From Gammaproteobacteria bacterium (GTDB lineage Bacteria > Pseudomonadota > Gammaproteobacteria > Steroidobacterales > Steroidobacteraceae), in contig PLUE01000016.1 of the NCBI GenBank assembly GCA_003164785.1, positions 170,006 through 234,005 of the forward strand: DNA of 64,000 nucleotides. Direction: 5' to 3'. Below are positions 1 through 8,819 of the stretch, in pieces. Position 1 is the first letter of the stretch; each line of letters opens with the position of its first letter. Both the position numbers and the translations under genes were made by a program. Below the pieces are notes generated by a model that saw nothing but the letters and a program-made list of their open reading frames with translations, did not search any database and had not been told where the DNA came from.

Positions 1-722
1 AGGTGACCATCCTCGACGTCGACTCCAGCCGCGTCGATCAAGAAACCCAGCGGCTCGGGAATCTGGGCTACGCGGTCCGCGGTGAAGTGGTCGATGTGCG
101 GGATCACGCTGCCATCGATCGTGCCTTCGACGCGGCGTTGGCCGCTCATGGCCGCCTGGACGTGGTGTTCGCCAATGCGGGGATCGACCCGGGACCGGGA
201 TTCGTGGGCAGCTGGGTGGGGGCGGAGCGGCCGAGAAACCCGGCGGGGGCTTTGGAAAGCTACACGGACGAGCGCTGGAACCGGGTCATCGACATCAATC
301 TGAACGGTATTTTCGCGACCCTGAGAGCCGGGGCGCGCCTCATGCGCCCGCAGCGCTCGGGCCGCATGATCGTCACGACATCGGTCGCCGCCTATCAATG
401 CGAGCCTGCCATCGGCGCGGCCTACATGACGGCGAAGGCCGGCGCCGCCCACTTGATGCGGTCGGTTGCGTTGGAGCTTGCGGCGTACCAGATCACGGTC
501 AATGCGATCGCTCCGGGATTCTTCGCCACCAACATCGGCGGCGGACATGCGAAGCAGCCGCAGGTGCAGGAGGCGATGAGCAAAGCCATTCCGATGCACC
601 GCGTGGGGTTTCCCGACGACATGAAAGGATTGGCGCTGTTCCTCGCGTCGCCCGCGTCGTCCTATATTACCGGGCAGCAGATTTCGATCGATGGGGGCTG
701 GACGCTGGGGGTCGCCGACTGA
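1..722 (+). CDS. SDR family oxidoreductase, 5' end cut by the window edge
   Basis: This is the C-terminal part of a classical short-chain dehydrogenase/reductase using NAD(P)(H). The visible frame begins inside the Rossmann fold at the second beta strand (TILDVD), so the glycine-rich cofactor motif and the true start lie upstream. Visible landmarks are the NAG motif (FANAGIDPG), the N-containing helix (VIDINLNGI), the catalytic region with AYMTAK (YxxxK), and the PGFF and IDGGW segments typical of the family end. The GTG at position 3 is not a real start. The substrate cannot be read from sequence. It is convergent with the thiamine-diphosphate enzyme that follows. Confidence 0.85.
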   Translation, partial: VTILDVDSSRVDQETQRLGNLGYAVRGEVVDVRDHAAIDRAFDAALAAHGRLDVVFANAGIDPGPGFVGSWVGAERPRNPAGALESYTDERWNRVIDINLNGIFATLRAGARLMRPQRSGRMIVTTSVAAYQCEPAIGAAYMTAKAGAAHLMRSVALELAAYQITVNAIAPGFFATNIGGGHAKQPQVQEAMSKAIPMHRVGFPDDMKGLALFLASPASSYITGQQISIDGGWTLGVAD

Positions 723-755
723 TCGGGGCCTCAGCCAGCCCGGCCGGCGCGGCGT

Positions 756-2321
756 TTACGTGACCCGAACCTCGAGCAGCATCGGCACGTCGGCCGAGAA
801 TATCTCGCGCAGCGCCGCGTCGAGGTCTTCGCAGCGCTCGACCCGCATGCTCCTGACGCCCTGCCCCGTGGCCAGCGCACAGAAATCGAGATGCGGAAGT
901 TTGACGCCGGGCAGCGCGTCGATGGCGAAATGGCGGCCGAATTCCTCGAGCGCGCGATAGCTCGAATTATTGATGACGATGAAGGCGACGGGTAATCCGA
1001 GTTCCGCGGCGCTCCACAGGCCTTGGATGGAATACATGGCCGAGCCGTCGCCGAGCAAGCCGATGACTTTACGGCCCGGACGCGCCAAGGCGACGCCGAC
1101 CGCCGCGGGCAATCCGTGGCCCAAGCCGCCGCTCGCGCAGGTGTGAAAGGTTTCGCGTTCGAGGATGGGCAGATGATCGTGCATGGGTCCGCGGCTGCTC
1201 GGTGCTTCCTCGACGATGATGCTGTCGGCGGGCCGTAGCGCCGCGATCTGCTGCAACAGATAGCAGTCGGTCAGGCGATCGGCCGGCACCTGCGCCGCGC
1301 GCGCAGGCAGAGCCGGCGCCGCACGCGTCTCCCTCGGTTGGGAGGCGAGCAATGCGGCCACGCCGAGCTTCAAATTCGTGACGATGGATGTGCCGACGGG
1401 GGCCCAGGCCGCGGCGGCCGGGTCGTCGGTGAGCTGCACCAGCGTCGAGCCGGCGGGGATGTGCGGTCCGTGTCCCTCGACGTGATACGTGAACACCGGG
1501 GCGCCCAGCACCAGGATGAAGTCGGCGCCCTCGAGCAGTTTGACGATCGCCGTGCGGTTCGCCGGCAGGAAGCCGGCGAACAGCGGGTGCCGTTCGGGAA
1601 AGCTGTTGCGCGCCGACATGGGACTGACCCAAACGGCAGCTTGATGTCGTTCGGCGAGGGCGATGGTTTCGTCCCACGCATCGTCTCGTGCGACGGATGC
1701 GCCGACCACGATCACCGGTTTGCGGGCCGCGCCGAGCGCGGCGCCGGCGCGCCGGAGAAGCTCGGGATCGCCGGCCAGGGTTCGGCTCGCGATGCGGGCC
1801 GCCACCGGCAGGCAAAGGCGGTCCCAATCGTCCACCGGGATCGACACCAGGGTGGGACCCCGCGGCGGCTGCATCGCCACGTAGTACGCGCGCGCCAGGG
1901 CGGCAGGGACATCCTCGGCCCGCGCCGGCTCGACGCTCCATTTGATGTAGGGTTTGGGCAACTGCGCGGCCTGCTCGGAATACAAGAACGGCTCGAACGG
2001 CAGGATGGAGCGCGCCTGTTGGCCGGCGGTGATTACGAGCGGTGTCTGGTTCTTGAAAGCGGTGAAAATGCTGCCGAGCGCATGGCCGACGCCCACCGCA
2101 GAATGCAGGTTGATGAGCGCGGCATCGTTGCGTGCTTGCGCGAAACCGTCGGCCATGGCGACGACCACCGATTCCTGCAATCCCAGCACGTAGCGGAAAT
2201 CTTCCGGAAACTCGCGAAACATCGGCAACTCCGTGGAACCAGGGTTGCCGAATATCGTGGTCAGGCCGAACTCCCGCAGCAATGCGTGGACCGCCTCGCG
2301 AACCGGCATCTCGCCGCTCAC
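756..2321 (-). CDS. mdlC: Benzoylformate decarboxylase-like thiamine-diphosphate enzyme
   Basis: This 521-residue enzyme has the three-domain ThDP fold and should decarboxylate an aryl-glyoxylate to the aryl aldehyde and CO2. Residues matching benzoylformate decarboxylase are visible: Ser29 in GNPGSTELP, Glu50 in LQESVVVA, His73 in LHSAVGVG, and a PVFTYH segment for the second active-site His. The cofactor motif is GDGSAMYS followed by INNSSY. The GTG start overlaps the stop of the upstream MDR gene by 4 bp (GTGA), so the two are translationally coupled. An in-frame ATG lies four codons later. In this neighbourhood a methoxylated substrate such as vanilloylformate is plausible but unproven. 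Other ThDP decarboxylases or acetolactate-synthase-like enzymes are less likely because of the Ser/His set. Confidence 0.82.
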   Translation of the reverse strand: MSGEMPVREAVHALLREFGLTTIFGNPGSTELPMFREFPEDFRYVLGLQESVVVAMADGFAQARNDAALINLHSAVGVGHALGSIFTAFKNQTPLVITAGQQARSILPFEPFLYSEQAAQLPKPYIKWSVEPARAEDVPAALARAYYVAMQPPRGPTLVSIPVDDWDRLCLPVAARIASRTLAGDPELLRRAGAALGAARKPVIVVGASVARDDAWDETIALAERHQAAVWVSPMSARNSFPERHPLFAGFLPANRTAIVKLLEGADFILVLGAPVFTYHVEGHGPHIPAGSTLVQLTDDPAAAAWAPVGTSIVTNLKLGVAALLASQPRETRAAPALPARAAQVPADRLTDCYLLQQIAALRPADSIIVEEAPSSRGPMHDHLPILERETFHTCASGGLGHGLPAAVGVALARPGRKVIGLLGDGSAMYSIQGLWSAAELGLPVAFIVINNSSYRALEEFGRHFAIDALPGVKLPHLDFCALATGQGVRSMRVERCEDLDAALREIFSADVPMLLEVRVT

Positions 2322-3334
2322 AGCCGGATCACGATCTTGCCGAAATGGGAGGCGCTCTCCATATGCCGGAAGGCGGCCGGTGCGTCGTCGAAGCCGAATT
2401 CCCGATCGACGATGGGCTCGAGTCGCTGTGTCGCGATGGCGGCGTTCATGCGCTCGAACGTGCCGCGCGAGCCGACGAACACCCCGTGCAGGCTCGCTTG
2501 CTTGCCGAGCAACCCATACGGGCTGCCTGCCGCGCCCACGCCGGTGATGACACCGATCATGGTCACCTTGCCGCCGACCGCGACGGCACCGATGGATCGG
2601 CTAAGCGTATCGGCACCCCCGACGTCCAGAACGTGATCTGCTCCTTGGCCGTCGGTGAGTTGCAGGACCTCGCGATCCCAATCCGGCGTGAGGCGGTAAT
2701 TGACGCCGGCGAAGGCGCCGAATGAACGCGCCCGTTCCAATTTCGTGTTGCTCGATGAGGTGACGATCACGCGGGCGCCCGCCATGTGGGCGAATTGCAA
2801 CGCGAACATGGACACGCCGCCCGTGCCGAGCAGCAGCACGGTCTGGCCCGGCGCGATGCCGCCGATGTCGACCAAGGAACGCCATGCGGTGACCGCCGCG
2901 CACGGCAGCGTCGCGGCTTGCGCCCATGACAGATGTTCGGGGACCGCGACGGCATCGCGTTCATCGAACAGGGCGAATTCGGCCAGCACGCCGTCGGTGG
3001 GCGGCGCCCCCAGGGCGACCAATGGCTGCCGCGGCGGCGCGCCGTCGAGCCATCCGCGAAAGAACGTGCCGCACACCCGTGCACCGACCTTGAAACGGGT
3101 GACCGAGTCACCCACCGCGACGACTTCGCCCGCGCCGTCGGATATCGGGATGATATTGGTCTTCCCGGGGCCGCCCATGTAGTGGCCGCGCGCGATCAGC
3201 AGATCTCTGAAATTGAGGGAGGCCGCATGCACGCGGACCAGGATTTCGTTCGATGACGGGGCCGGGTCCGGACGCTCGCAGCGACGCAGGCCGTCGAGTG
3301 AGCTGCTGCCGGCGACGATTTCATATGCGCGCAT
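2318..3334 (-). CDS. MDR-family zinc-type alcohol dehydrogenase / quinone reductase-like
   Basis: This is a 338-residue medium-chain dehydrogenase/reductase. The N-terminal GroES-like domain has the segment NFRDLLIARGHY. The Rossmann domain carries LLLGTGGVSMFALQFA for NADP(H) binding. The structural-zinc cysteine cluster is not evident, so it looks more like the zinc-free quinone oxidoreductase branch. It is the first gene of a two-gene minus-strand unit with the benzoylformate-decarboxylase-like gene. The ATG is preceded by GAAGGACA. The promoter lies in a divergent region shared with the LigF-type GST. Substrate unknown; reduction or oxidation of an aldehyde made by its partner is a guess. 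Confidence 0.8.
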   Translation of the reverse strand: MRAYEIVAGSSSLDGLRRCERPDPAPSSNEILVRVHAASLNFRDLLIARGHYMGGPGKTNIIPISDGAGEVVAVGDSVTRFKVGARVCGTFFRGWLDGAPPRQPLVALGAPPTDGVLAEFALFDERDAVAVPEHLSWAQAATLPCAAVTAWRSLVDIGGIAPGQTVLLLGTGGVSMFALQFAHMAGARVIVTSSSNTKLERARSFGAFAGVNYRLTPDWDREVLQLTDGQGADHVLDVGGADTLSRSIGAVAVGGKVTMIGVITGVGAAGSPYGLLGKQASLHGVFVGSRGTFERMNAAIATQRLEPIVDREFGFDDAPAAFRHMESASHFGKIVIRL

Positions 3335-3385
3335 TGTCCTTCCTCACAGATTAATGTTTCATTTGAACCGAAGAGTGCTCGTCGC

Positions 3386-3415
3386 GATCGACTGTAACCG
3401 AATCCGCAGTCGATC
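3386..3415. promoter_or_regulatory. Perfect 9-bp inverted repeat in divergent promoter region
   Basis: The arms GATCGACTG and CAGTCGATC are separated by 12 nt. The site lies midway between the divergent MDR gene and the LigF-type GST gene, as expected for an operator of a dimeric regulator. The regulator is unknown and none is encoded next to it. Confidence 0.45.
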
Positions 3416-3442
3416 CGCAGGGAAGCGGTCGATTTTTTTCCG

Positions 3443-3476
3443 CAACGCAGGCGCGGGCTGCGTTGTCCTATAAAAT
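3443..3476 (+). promoter_or_regulatory. Second inverted repeat abutting a -10-like TATAAAAT
   Basis: The arms CAACGCAG and CTGCGTTG (8 bp, 7-nt spacer, 3443-3465) sit directly upstream of TATAAAAT at 3469-3476, about 57 nt before the LigF-type GST start. A bound dimer here would cover the -35 region. No strong -35 hexamer is visible, consistent with activator dependence or with the repeat being the control site. Confidence 0.4.
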
Positions 3477-3533
3477 GGCGAATCAAGGCGGTGCGTCGCC
3501 AACCTCGAGTCCCCTCACCTCACGAGATGTCCC

Positions 3534-4295
3534 ATGCTAAAGCTGTATCACGCTGAACCGGTCGCGAACTCCCTGAAATCCCTGATCCCGTTGCACGAGA
3601 AGGGTCTGGAGTTCGAAAGCATCTACGTGGACCTGCATAAGTTCGAGCAGCATCAGCCGTGGTTCGTTGCGCTGAATCCGGAAGGTCAGGTTCCTGTCCT
3701 GGATCATGATGGCGTGATCATTACGCATACGACGGTCATCAACGAATACCTCGACGACGCGTTTCCCGATTCTCCGCCGCTGCGTCCCGCCGACGCGGTC
3801 GGCAAGGCGCGCATGCGTTATTGGAACAAGTTCGTCGACGAGCATGTGATGAATTATGTTTCCATGTGGGGCTGGCACCGGATGGTCGGCGTCATCGCCC
3901 GCAGCGTCGACAGCGGCGAATTCGAGAAGCTGCTCGAGCGCATCCCCCTGCATGAGCAGCGCGAGAAATGGCGGACGGCACGCTCCGGCTTCAGTGAAGC
4001 GGACCTCGCGAACGCCACGCGAAAAATCGAAGTGGCCGCGGCCAAGGTGGAGAAGCAACTGGGCGAATTCCCGTGGATCGCGGGCGATACGTTCAGCCTT
4101 GCCGACGCGAATTTCTTCAGCCATTGCGGAATGATGCTCGAACGCATGTTTCCCGCGATCGGCAACCAGCAGTCGACTCCCCGGCTTCTCGACTGGGTTG
4201 CGCGGATGCGCGCCCGCCCCGGTGTGGCCAAGGCGCTTGCGGGCCCGGACAAGACCAATCCAGCGTTGCGCACGTTCACGGGCCACGTTCACTAA
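3534..4295 (+). CDS. ligF: LigF-type glutathione S-transferase, candidate beta-etherase
   Basis: This 253-residue GST has the thioredoxin-like N-terminal domain followed by the all-helical domain. It closely follows the LigF beta-etherase of SYK-6 as I remember it: the ANSLK segment (residues 11-15), the stretch EKGLEFESIYVDLHKFEQH, the NPEGQVP cis-Pro loop, and VINEYLDDAFP. Such enzymes attack the beta-carbon of an alpha-keto beta-aryl ether with glutathione, releasing a phenol. It heads an operon with a GMC oxidoreductase (27 nt gap) and a LigD-like SDR (26 nt gap), enzymes expected before and after ether cleavage. Stereospecificity cannot be read. A generic detoxifying GST remains possible. 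Confidence 0.8.
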   Translation: MLKLYHAEPVANSLKSLIPLHEKGLEFESIYVDLHKFEQHQPWFVALNPEGQVPVLDHDGVIITHTTVINEYLDDAFPDSPPLRPADAVGKARMRYWNKFVDEHVMNYVSMWGWHRMVGVIARSVDSGEFEKLLERIPLHEQREKWRTARSGFSEADLANATRKIEVAAAKVEKQLGEFPWIAGDTFSLADANFFSHCGMMLERMFPAIGNQQSTPRLLDWVARMRARPGVAKALAGPDKTNPALRTFTGHVH

Positions 4296-4322
4296 AGACG
4301 GGTTTCAAGAAGGAGTCGCTCG

Positions 4323-5957
4323 GTGGCCAATGCGTCGATCAAGAAATTTGATTACGTCATCGTCGGTGCGGGTTCCGCGGGATGCGTTCTCGCCAATCGC
4401 CTGACGCAGGAGGCGAATACGGTGCTCCTGCTCGAAGCAGGGGGGCGCGCGACCGGGCTTTTCAAAGACATGCCGATGGCATTTCCGAAATACGTACTGC
4501 GGCGGGATCTGAATTGGAATTTCGTGAGCGAGCCGGAGCCCCATTGCAACGGCAGGCGGATCGACATCCCTCGCGGCAAGGGACTCGGCGGTTCGTCGAT
4601 GATCAACGGCATGGTCTATGCGCGCGGTCACCGCAGGGACTACGATCAATGGGCGGAGCAGGGGATGGCCGGATGGGGCTACGCCGACGTGCTGCCGTAT
4701 TTCCGCAAGTCCGAGAAGAGCTGGCTGGGCGACGGCCCGTACCATGGGGACTCCGGCGAACTGCATGTCGTGGTCCCCGAGACCAACATGCTGTATGACG
4801 AGATTCGCGCCGCCACCATTGCCGCCGGCTATCCGGCGACGCAGGACTATCACGGCGAGGAAACGGAAGGATTTCAGCGCAGCGAGATGACCATCGTCGG
4901 CGGCCGGCGCGCGAACAACGCGCGCATTTTCTTGAAGCCGGCGATGGGCCGCGGCAATCTGACGGTCGAAACGAGAGCGCTCGCCAGCCGCATCCGTATC
5001 GAGGCAGGGCGCGCGGTGGGCGTGGACTATTTGCAGGGTGGCCAAGCCTTCACGGCCATGGCCAACCGTGAAGTCATCCTCGCCGGCGGGGTGTATGGAT
5101 CGCCGCAGTTGCTCATGCTGTCCGGCGTCGGCCCCGCAGATCATCTTCGTACCCAGGGCATCAAGCCGCTCCTCGATTTACCGGGAGTCGGCAAGAATCT
5201 CGTCGAACATCCCTTCCTGTTCATAGGGTGGAACCTGCGCCACGGCGCGTTTCGCAGCGAGTTGCGCGTCGATCGCGCGACGACGTGGGTCATGCAGTGG
5301 GGTCTGCGAGGCAAGGGCTTGTTCGCCACCAACGGCGCTGCCGGCAATTTGTTCATTCGGACGGATCCGCGCCTGGACCGGCCCGACATGCAATACACCT
5401 GCATGTCGGGTGAGATCAGTGCGCGCGAGCTATGGTTCCCGTTCTTCGGCAAGAAGCCGGCACACAGTCTCGGCGTCGGCATTTCGATGATCAAGCAGGA
5501 CAGCCGGGGAGAGGTCACGCTGCGCTCCCCTGATCCCCAGGTTGCGCCCCGCATCTTGTTCAATCTGTTCAAGGAGCGATCCGATATGGAGCGCGCCATT
5601 CGCGGTTTGAAGGCCATCCGCGACATCTATCATCGTGAGCCGTTGCGCGATTTGATCACCAGCGAAATCGTGCCCGGCGAGGCCGTGGCCTCGGACGCCG
5701 ATCTCGAGAAGTTCATCCGCGCGACCGGCGCGATCACGCAGCACGCGGTGGGCACCTGCAAGATGGGGATCGACACGGATCCGCACGCCGTGGTCGACGG
5801 GTCCTTGAGGGTGCGCGGTCTGGAGGGGCTGCGTGTCATCGATGCGTCGATCATGCCGGACGTGCCCGGGGGCAATACGAATGCTCCCGCGATCATGATC
5901 GCGGAGAAAGGCGCCGACATCATCCGCGGGCGCAGCTTGCCCCGCGCAACGGTCTGA
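4323..5957 (+). CDS. GMC-family FAD-dependent alcohol oxidoreductase
   Basis: This 544-residue glucose-methanol-choline oxidoreductase has the FAD motif GAGSAG at residues 15-20. Also present are the GMC signature region (GKGLGGSSMINGM), the C-terminal HAVGTCKMG with the active-site His, and PGGNTNAPAIMIAEKGAD near the end. The start is GTG, with AAGGAG at 4310-4315 spaced 7 nt ahead. Members oxidise primary alcohols to aldehydes. In SYK-6 the GMC enzymes HpvZ, PhcC and PhcD oxidise gamma-alcohols of lignin dimers or their cleavage products. Its place between a LigF-type GST and a LigD-type SDR makes an HpvZ-like role on beta-hydroxypropiovanillone the leading idea. It is one of four GMC genes in the window. 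Confidence 0.85.
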   Translation: MANASIKKFDYVIVGAGSAGCVLANRLTQEANTVLLLEAGGRATGLFKDMPMAFPKYVLRRDLNWNFVSEPEPHCNGRRIDIPRGKGLGGSSMINGMVYARGHRRDYDQWAEQGMAGWGYADVLPYFRKSEKSWLGDGPYHGDSGELHVVVPETNMLYDEIRAATIAAGYPATQDYHGEETEGFQRSEMTIVGGRRANNARIFLKPAMGRGNLTVETRALASRIRIEAGRAVGVDYLQGGQAFTAMANREVILAGGVYGSPQLLMLSGVGPADHLRTQGIKPLLDLPGVGKNLVEHPFLFIGWNLRHGAFRSELRVDRATTWVMQWGLRGKGLFATNGAAGNLFIRTDPRLDRPDMQYTCMSGEISARELWFPFFGKKPAHSLGVGISMIKQDSRGEVTLRSPDPQVAPRILFNLFKERSDMERAIRGLKAIRDIYHREPLRDLITSEIVPGEAVASDADLEKFIRATGAITQHAVGTCKMGIDTDPHAVVDGSLRVRGLEGLRVIDASIMPDVPGGNTNAPAIMIAEKGADIIRGRSLPRATV

Positions 5958-5983
5958 ATCATCAATCCAAGGGCTGGAGCGCA

Positions 5984-6871
5984 ATGAAGAATCTCAAAGG
6001 CAAGGTCGCGTTCGTCACGGGCGGTAGCAGCGGCATCGGACTGGGCATCGTCAAGGTGCTCGCCGCGGAAGGCATGAAGGTGGCGTTCAGCTACCGCCGC
6101 CAGGACCACTTGGATGAGACCATGGCCTATTTCCGTGACAGGCCCGACCAGCAGGTGCATCCGGTCAAGGTCGACGTGACGGATCGCCCGGGTCTGGCGG
6201 CTGCCAAGCTCGAGATCGAGGGCGCCTTGGGTCCGGTGCAGGTGCTGGTCAACAATGCGGGGGTCGGCATTCAGGGTCCCATCGAGCAGGCCAGCTTCAG
6301 CGATTGGGATTGGATCATGAGCGTGAATGTGGGCGGTGTGGTCAATGGCGTGGTCACGTTTCTGCCCGGAATGATCGCGAGTGGGAAGGAGGCCCACATC
6401 GTCAACGTGTCCTCCATGGGTGGCATCGCGGCATTGGGTTCGGCGGGTTTGTACACGACGACGAAATTCGCCGTGGTGGGTCTGTCGGAGGCTCTGCGGA
6501 CGGACCTGATCGGCCGCAACGTCGGCGTTTCGGTCTACTGCCCCGGTACGGTCAAGTCCAACATCGGCGAGGGCGGCAAGATGCGCCACGAACAATACAA
6601 GGATACGGGCTACACGCCGCGCGCAGCGCCGGCGCCGGAGGAGGTGCACTTCATGAACCTGGCCATGGACGCCGTGGAGGCGGGCGGCCATGTCTTGAGA
6701 GGCATACAGGAGAATCAACTCTTCATCATCAGCCACCCCGAGTTCCGGGATGTGCTGCGCACACGTCATGCGAAGATCGAGGCCTCGATCAGCCGCGAGC
6801 CGATCAATGAGGAACGGGCGGAATCGGTCCGTTTCATCCTGTCGAACGAGATTTACACCCGCGACGCGTGA
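5984..6871 (+). CDS. LigD-like short-chain dehydrogenase (candidate C-alpha dehydrogenase)
   Basis: This is a 295-residue classical SDR. The cofactor motif TGGSSGIG is at residues 12-19, followed by NNAGVGIQGPIE, a serine-rich catalytic strand (NVSSMGG) and LYTTTKF (YxxxK). The segment DWDWIMSVNVGGVVNGVV and the extended C-terminus resemble the LigD/LigL/LigN C-alpha dehydrogenases, which oxidise the benzylic alcohol of beta-O-4 dimers with NAD+. It is third in the operon with the LigF-type GST and GMC genes. Two paralogues lie at 38034 and 38951. The assignment rests on remembered family patterns and operon context. Confidence 0.75.
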   Translation: MKNLKGKVAFVTGGSSGIGLGIVKVLAAEGMKVAFSYRRQDHLDETMAYFRDRPDQQVHPVKVDVTDRPGLAAAKLEIEGALGPVQVLVNNAGVGIQGPIEQASFSDWDWIMSVNVGGVVNGVVTFLPGMIASGKEAHIVNVSSMGGIAALGSAGLYTTTKFAVVGLSEALRTDLIGRNVGVSVYCPGTVKSNIGEGGKMRHEQYKDTGYTPRAAPAPEEVHFMNLAMDAVEAGGHVLRGIQENQLFIISHPEFRDVLRTRHAKIEASISREPINEERAESVRFILSNEIYTRDA

Positions 6872-6896
6872 CCGGCAGGTTCGGAACGCAGGGGGC

Positions 6897-7193
6897 TCAG
6901 CTCCAGCGCGACGAGGTCACCACATCTGCATGCGGATTCTCGGCCTCGGAGGCGCCGCTCACCGTGCTCCTGGCATGGGCAACGACGATGTCGTCCGTCA
7001 TCCCGGTCATGCCGGCCAAGCCGCGCAGCACGTGGACGGCAAGGCGCTTCTGGTAGCCCCATTCGACTTCACCCGATAGAGTGGCCCATCCATCCGCGAC
7101 GACGACGCGAATTTCGTTGCGCCGCCAGTAGCCGCTCCACCAAAGCATGTTTTCAATTGTCCGGGCGATCTCGCAATCGATTCGAATACTCAT
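6897..7193 (-). CDS. BON-domain protein
   Basis: This small protein of 98 residues has one BON domain, a fold that binds phospholipid or other ligands. The pattern is an N-terminal helix, then VVVADGWATLSGEVEWGYQKR, a helix, and IVVAHAR. No signal peptide is visible, so it may be cytoplasmic. GGAGG lies about 10 nt before the ATG. It is convergent with the SDR at 5984 and does not look like part of the catabolic pathway. Confidence 0.72.
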   Translation of the reverse strand: MSIRIDCEIARTIENMLWWSGYWRRNEIRVVVADGWATLSGEVEWGYQKRLAVHVLRGLAGMTGMTDDIVVAHARSTVSGASEAENPHADVVTSSRWS

Positions 7194-7406
7194 CGGATGA
7201 TCGCCTCCATCGCAAGCGAGTGATTATCGGGTAAGTTCCAGAGTGGCGCACACGATGAGTTGGTTCTGTGCGGTACCTGACGCTCGCGCAGATGGGGGGC
7301 GGGAAATTGGCCGCCGGATGGGGTAGGCGCTGGCCTACAAACATGAGGGAGAACGACTTGACGACCGAACTCAGGATGCTGGGCCGGCGATTACAGGCTG
7401 CCCTCT

Positions 7407-8018
7407 TTAGGGAGTACTCAAGTTCATGTCGACCTGGATGCTCACGGCGTCGGACTGGGTCGCCAGACCCAGTATATGCAACCGCTCGATGCGCACCGGC
7501 AACCCGCCGCTCGACACCACTTGCCTTTGCAGCAGGTCGACGACGTCGATACTCGCCGTGCGAGGCATGGCTTGCGGCGCGATCTGCAGGGCGAGCGTGA
7601 GCGCGCTGCGGGTAGCCTCGTCCTCCACATGGTCGATGCGAATGTCGTCCAACACGAGCTTGCGGTCCGTAGCCCGTAGTTTTCCGGACAATGTGACATT
7701 CGACGCAAAGTTCGCGCCGACGCAGGCATCGCCCACGCGTTGCCCGAGGCGCGACGTCAGGCGCGCGTTCATCACGAGACGATCTCCCTCGAGTCGGGTG
7801 TGCGGCGACTGAAGATAGGCATAACAGATACCGCCGTCGTCGATGAGATACCAGCGACCGCCCTTGTTGAACAATTGCCCGGCGATCAGCGATTCGATCC
7901 CGCGCGGTCCCAGCGACAGCATGGATGCGGCCGATGCCCCGGGGATCAGAATAAAGTTGGCGATCAGGGCGGATGCCGCCGTGGCCACGGCCAGCAGCGC
8001 GAGTGGATGTTTTTTCAT
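7407..8018 (-). CDS. Exported protein of unknown function
   Basis: I do not recognise a specific family. The start is placed at the ATG giving MKKHPLALLAVATAASAL, a clear signal-like leader (positive start, hydrophobic core), rather than the longer upstream frame. The mature part of about 175 residues alternates short beta strands, e.g. LEGDRLVMNARLTSRLG and DRKLVLDDIRIDHVED, and may be a lipid-binding beta-rich fold of the DUF1439/TULIP kind. That comparison is weak. It is a single gene, divergent from the SYLF gene that follows. Confidence 0.6.
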   Translation of the reverse strand: MKKHPLALLAVATAASALIANFILIPGASAASMLSLGPRGIESLIAGQLFNKGGRWYLIDDGGICYAYLQSPHTRLEGDRLVMNARLTSRLGQRVGDACVGANFASNVTLSGKLRATDRKLVLDDIRIDHVEDEATRSALTLALQIAPQAMPRTASIDVVDLLQRQVVSSGGLPVRIERLHILGLATQSDAVSIQVDMNLSTP

Positions 8019-8218
8019 TCGGCAGTATACCGCCGTCGTCCCAGAGGGGCGCGAGCGGTACCCGCCGCCGCGCGATGGATCATCCGGTCGCACCGTGCAC
8101 TGACTCCAACAGGTGGTCTGGTCCTACACGGTCCCCGCCGCCCGGGGCCCATCCTGACGGAGTGTTACCAATTCTGACCAGAGGCTCCCGAGCGCCTCGA
8201 CTCTTGTTTGGGGGAATC

Positions 8219-8797
8219 ATGAAAAGAATGACTCGTTTGTTGACCCTGGCCCCTGCGCTGCTGCTGGCTGCAAACTTCGCCTACGCAGGCAAGTATTCGG
8301 ACACGGTCGCGCTCTTCAAGAATGCCGGTGACAGTGCTGCTTTCTTCGCCAACAGCTATGGCTATGCGGTATTCCCTACCGTGGGCGAAGCTGGATTCAT
8401 CGTCGGCGGAGCGCTCGGCAAGGGCCACGTCTACGTGCATGGAAAGCACGTCGGCGACACGACGATGTCGCAGCTGAGCGCCGGATTCCAGGCGGGCGGA
8501 AAAGCGTACAGCCAGATCATTTTCTTCGAGGATAAGCGTGCGCTCGATGAATTCGAGTCGGGCTCATTCGAATTCTCGGCCGGGGTGAGCGCCATCGCGG
8601 TCACGGCGGGTGCTTCGGCGAGCGCCGGCACGGCGGGTGCCACCTCCAGCGCCAGCGGCGGAATGAAGGATGCCACCACGGCCAGCGGTGGCTTTCAAAA
8701 GGGAATGGCCATATTCACGATCGCCAAAGGTGGGCTGATGTACACGGCCGCGGTCGCCGGCCAGAAATTCAGCTACACCCCGCTCGGCGAGGGATAG
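8219..8797 (+). CDS. SYLF/Ysc84 domain exported protein
   Basis: A 192-residue protein with a cleavable signal peptide (MKRMTRLL...ANFAYA) followed by a SYLF (Ysc84-like) lipid-binding domain. Typical landmarks are the conserved GYAVFPTVGEAGFIVGG and GAGKG-like GGALGKGHVY segments, a glycine/serine/alanine-rich middle, and GLMYTAAVAGQKFSY near the end. Bacterial members are periplasmic or envelope proteins of poorly defined role. A longer in-frame extension upstream exists but lacks the leader, so the start is set at 8219. No pathway link is evident. Confidence 0.82.
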   Translation: MKRMTRLLTLAPALLLAANFAYAGKYSDTVALFKNAGDSAAFFANSYGYAVFPTVGEAGFIVGGALGKGHVYVHGKHVGDTTMSQLSAGFQAGGKAYSQIIFFEDKRALDEFESGSFEFSAGVSAIAVTAGASASAGTAGATSSASGGMKDATTASGGFQKGMAIFTIAKGGLMYTAAVAGQKFSYTPLGEG

Positions 8798-8819
8798 CGC
8801 ATCGGCATCCACGCCCTTC

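Noticed and set aside
2318..3334. MDR gene as a zinc-dependent cinnamyl alcohol dehydrogenase
   Set aside because: The structural-zinc cysteine cluster and the catalytic zinc GHE motif are not visible.
7194..7406. Possible small gene in the 213-bp gap after the BON gene
   Set aside because: Only short frames without ribosome-binding sites or family resemblance; I see nothing supportable there.
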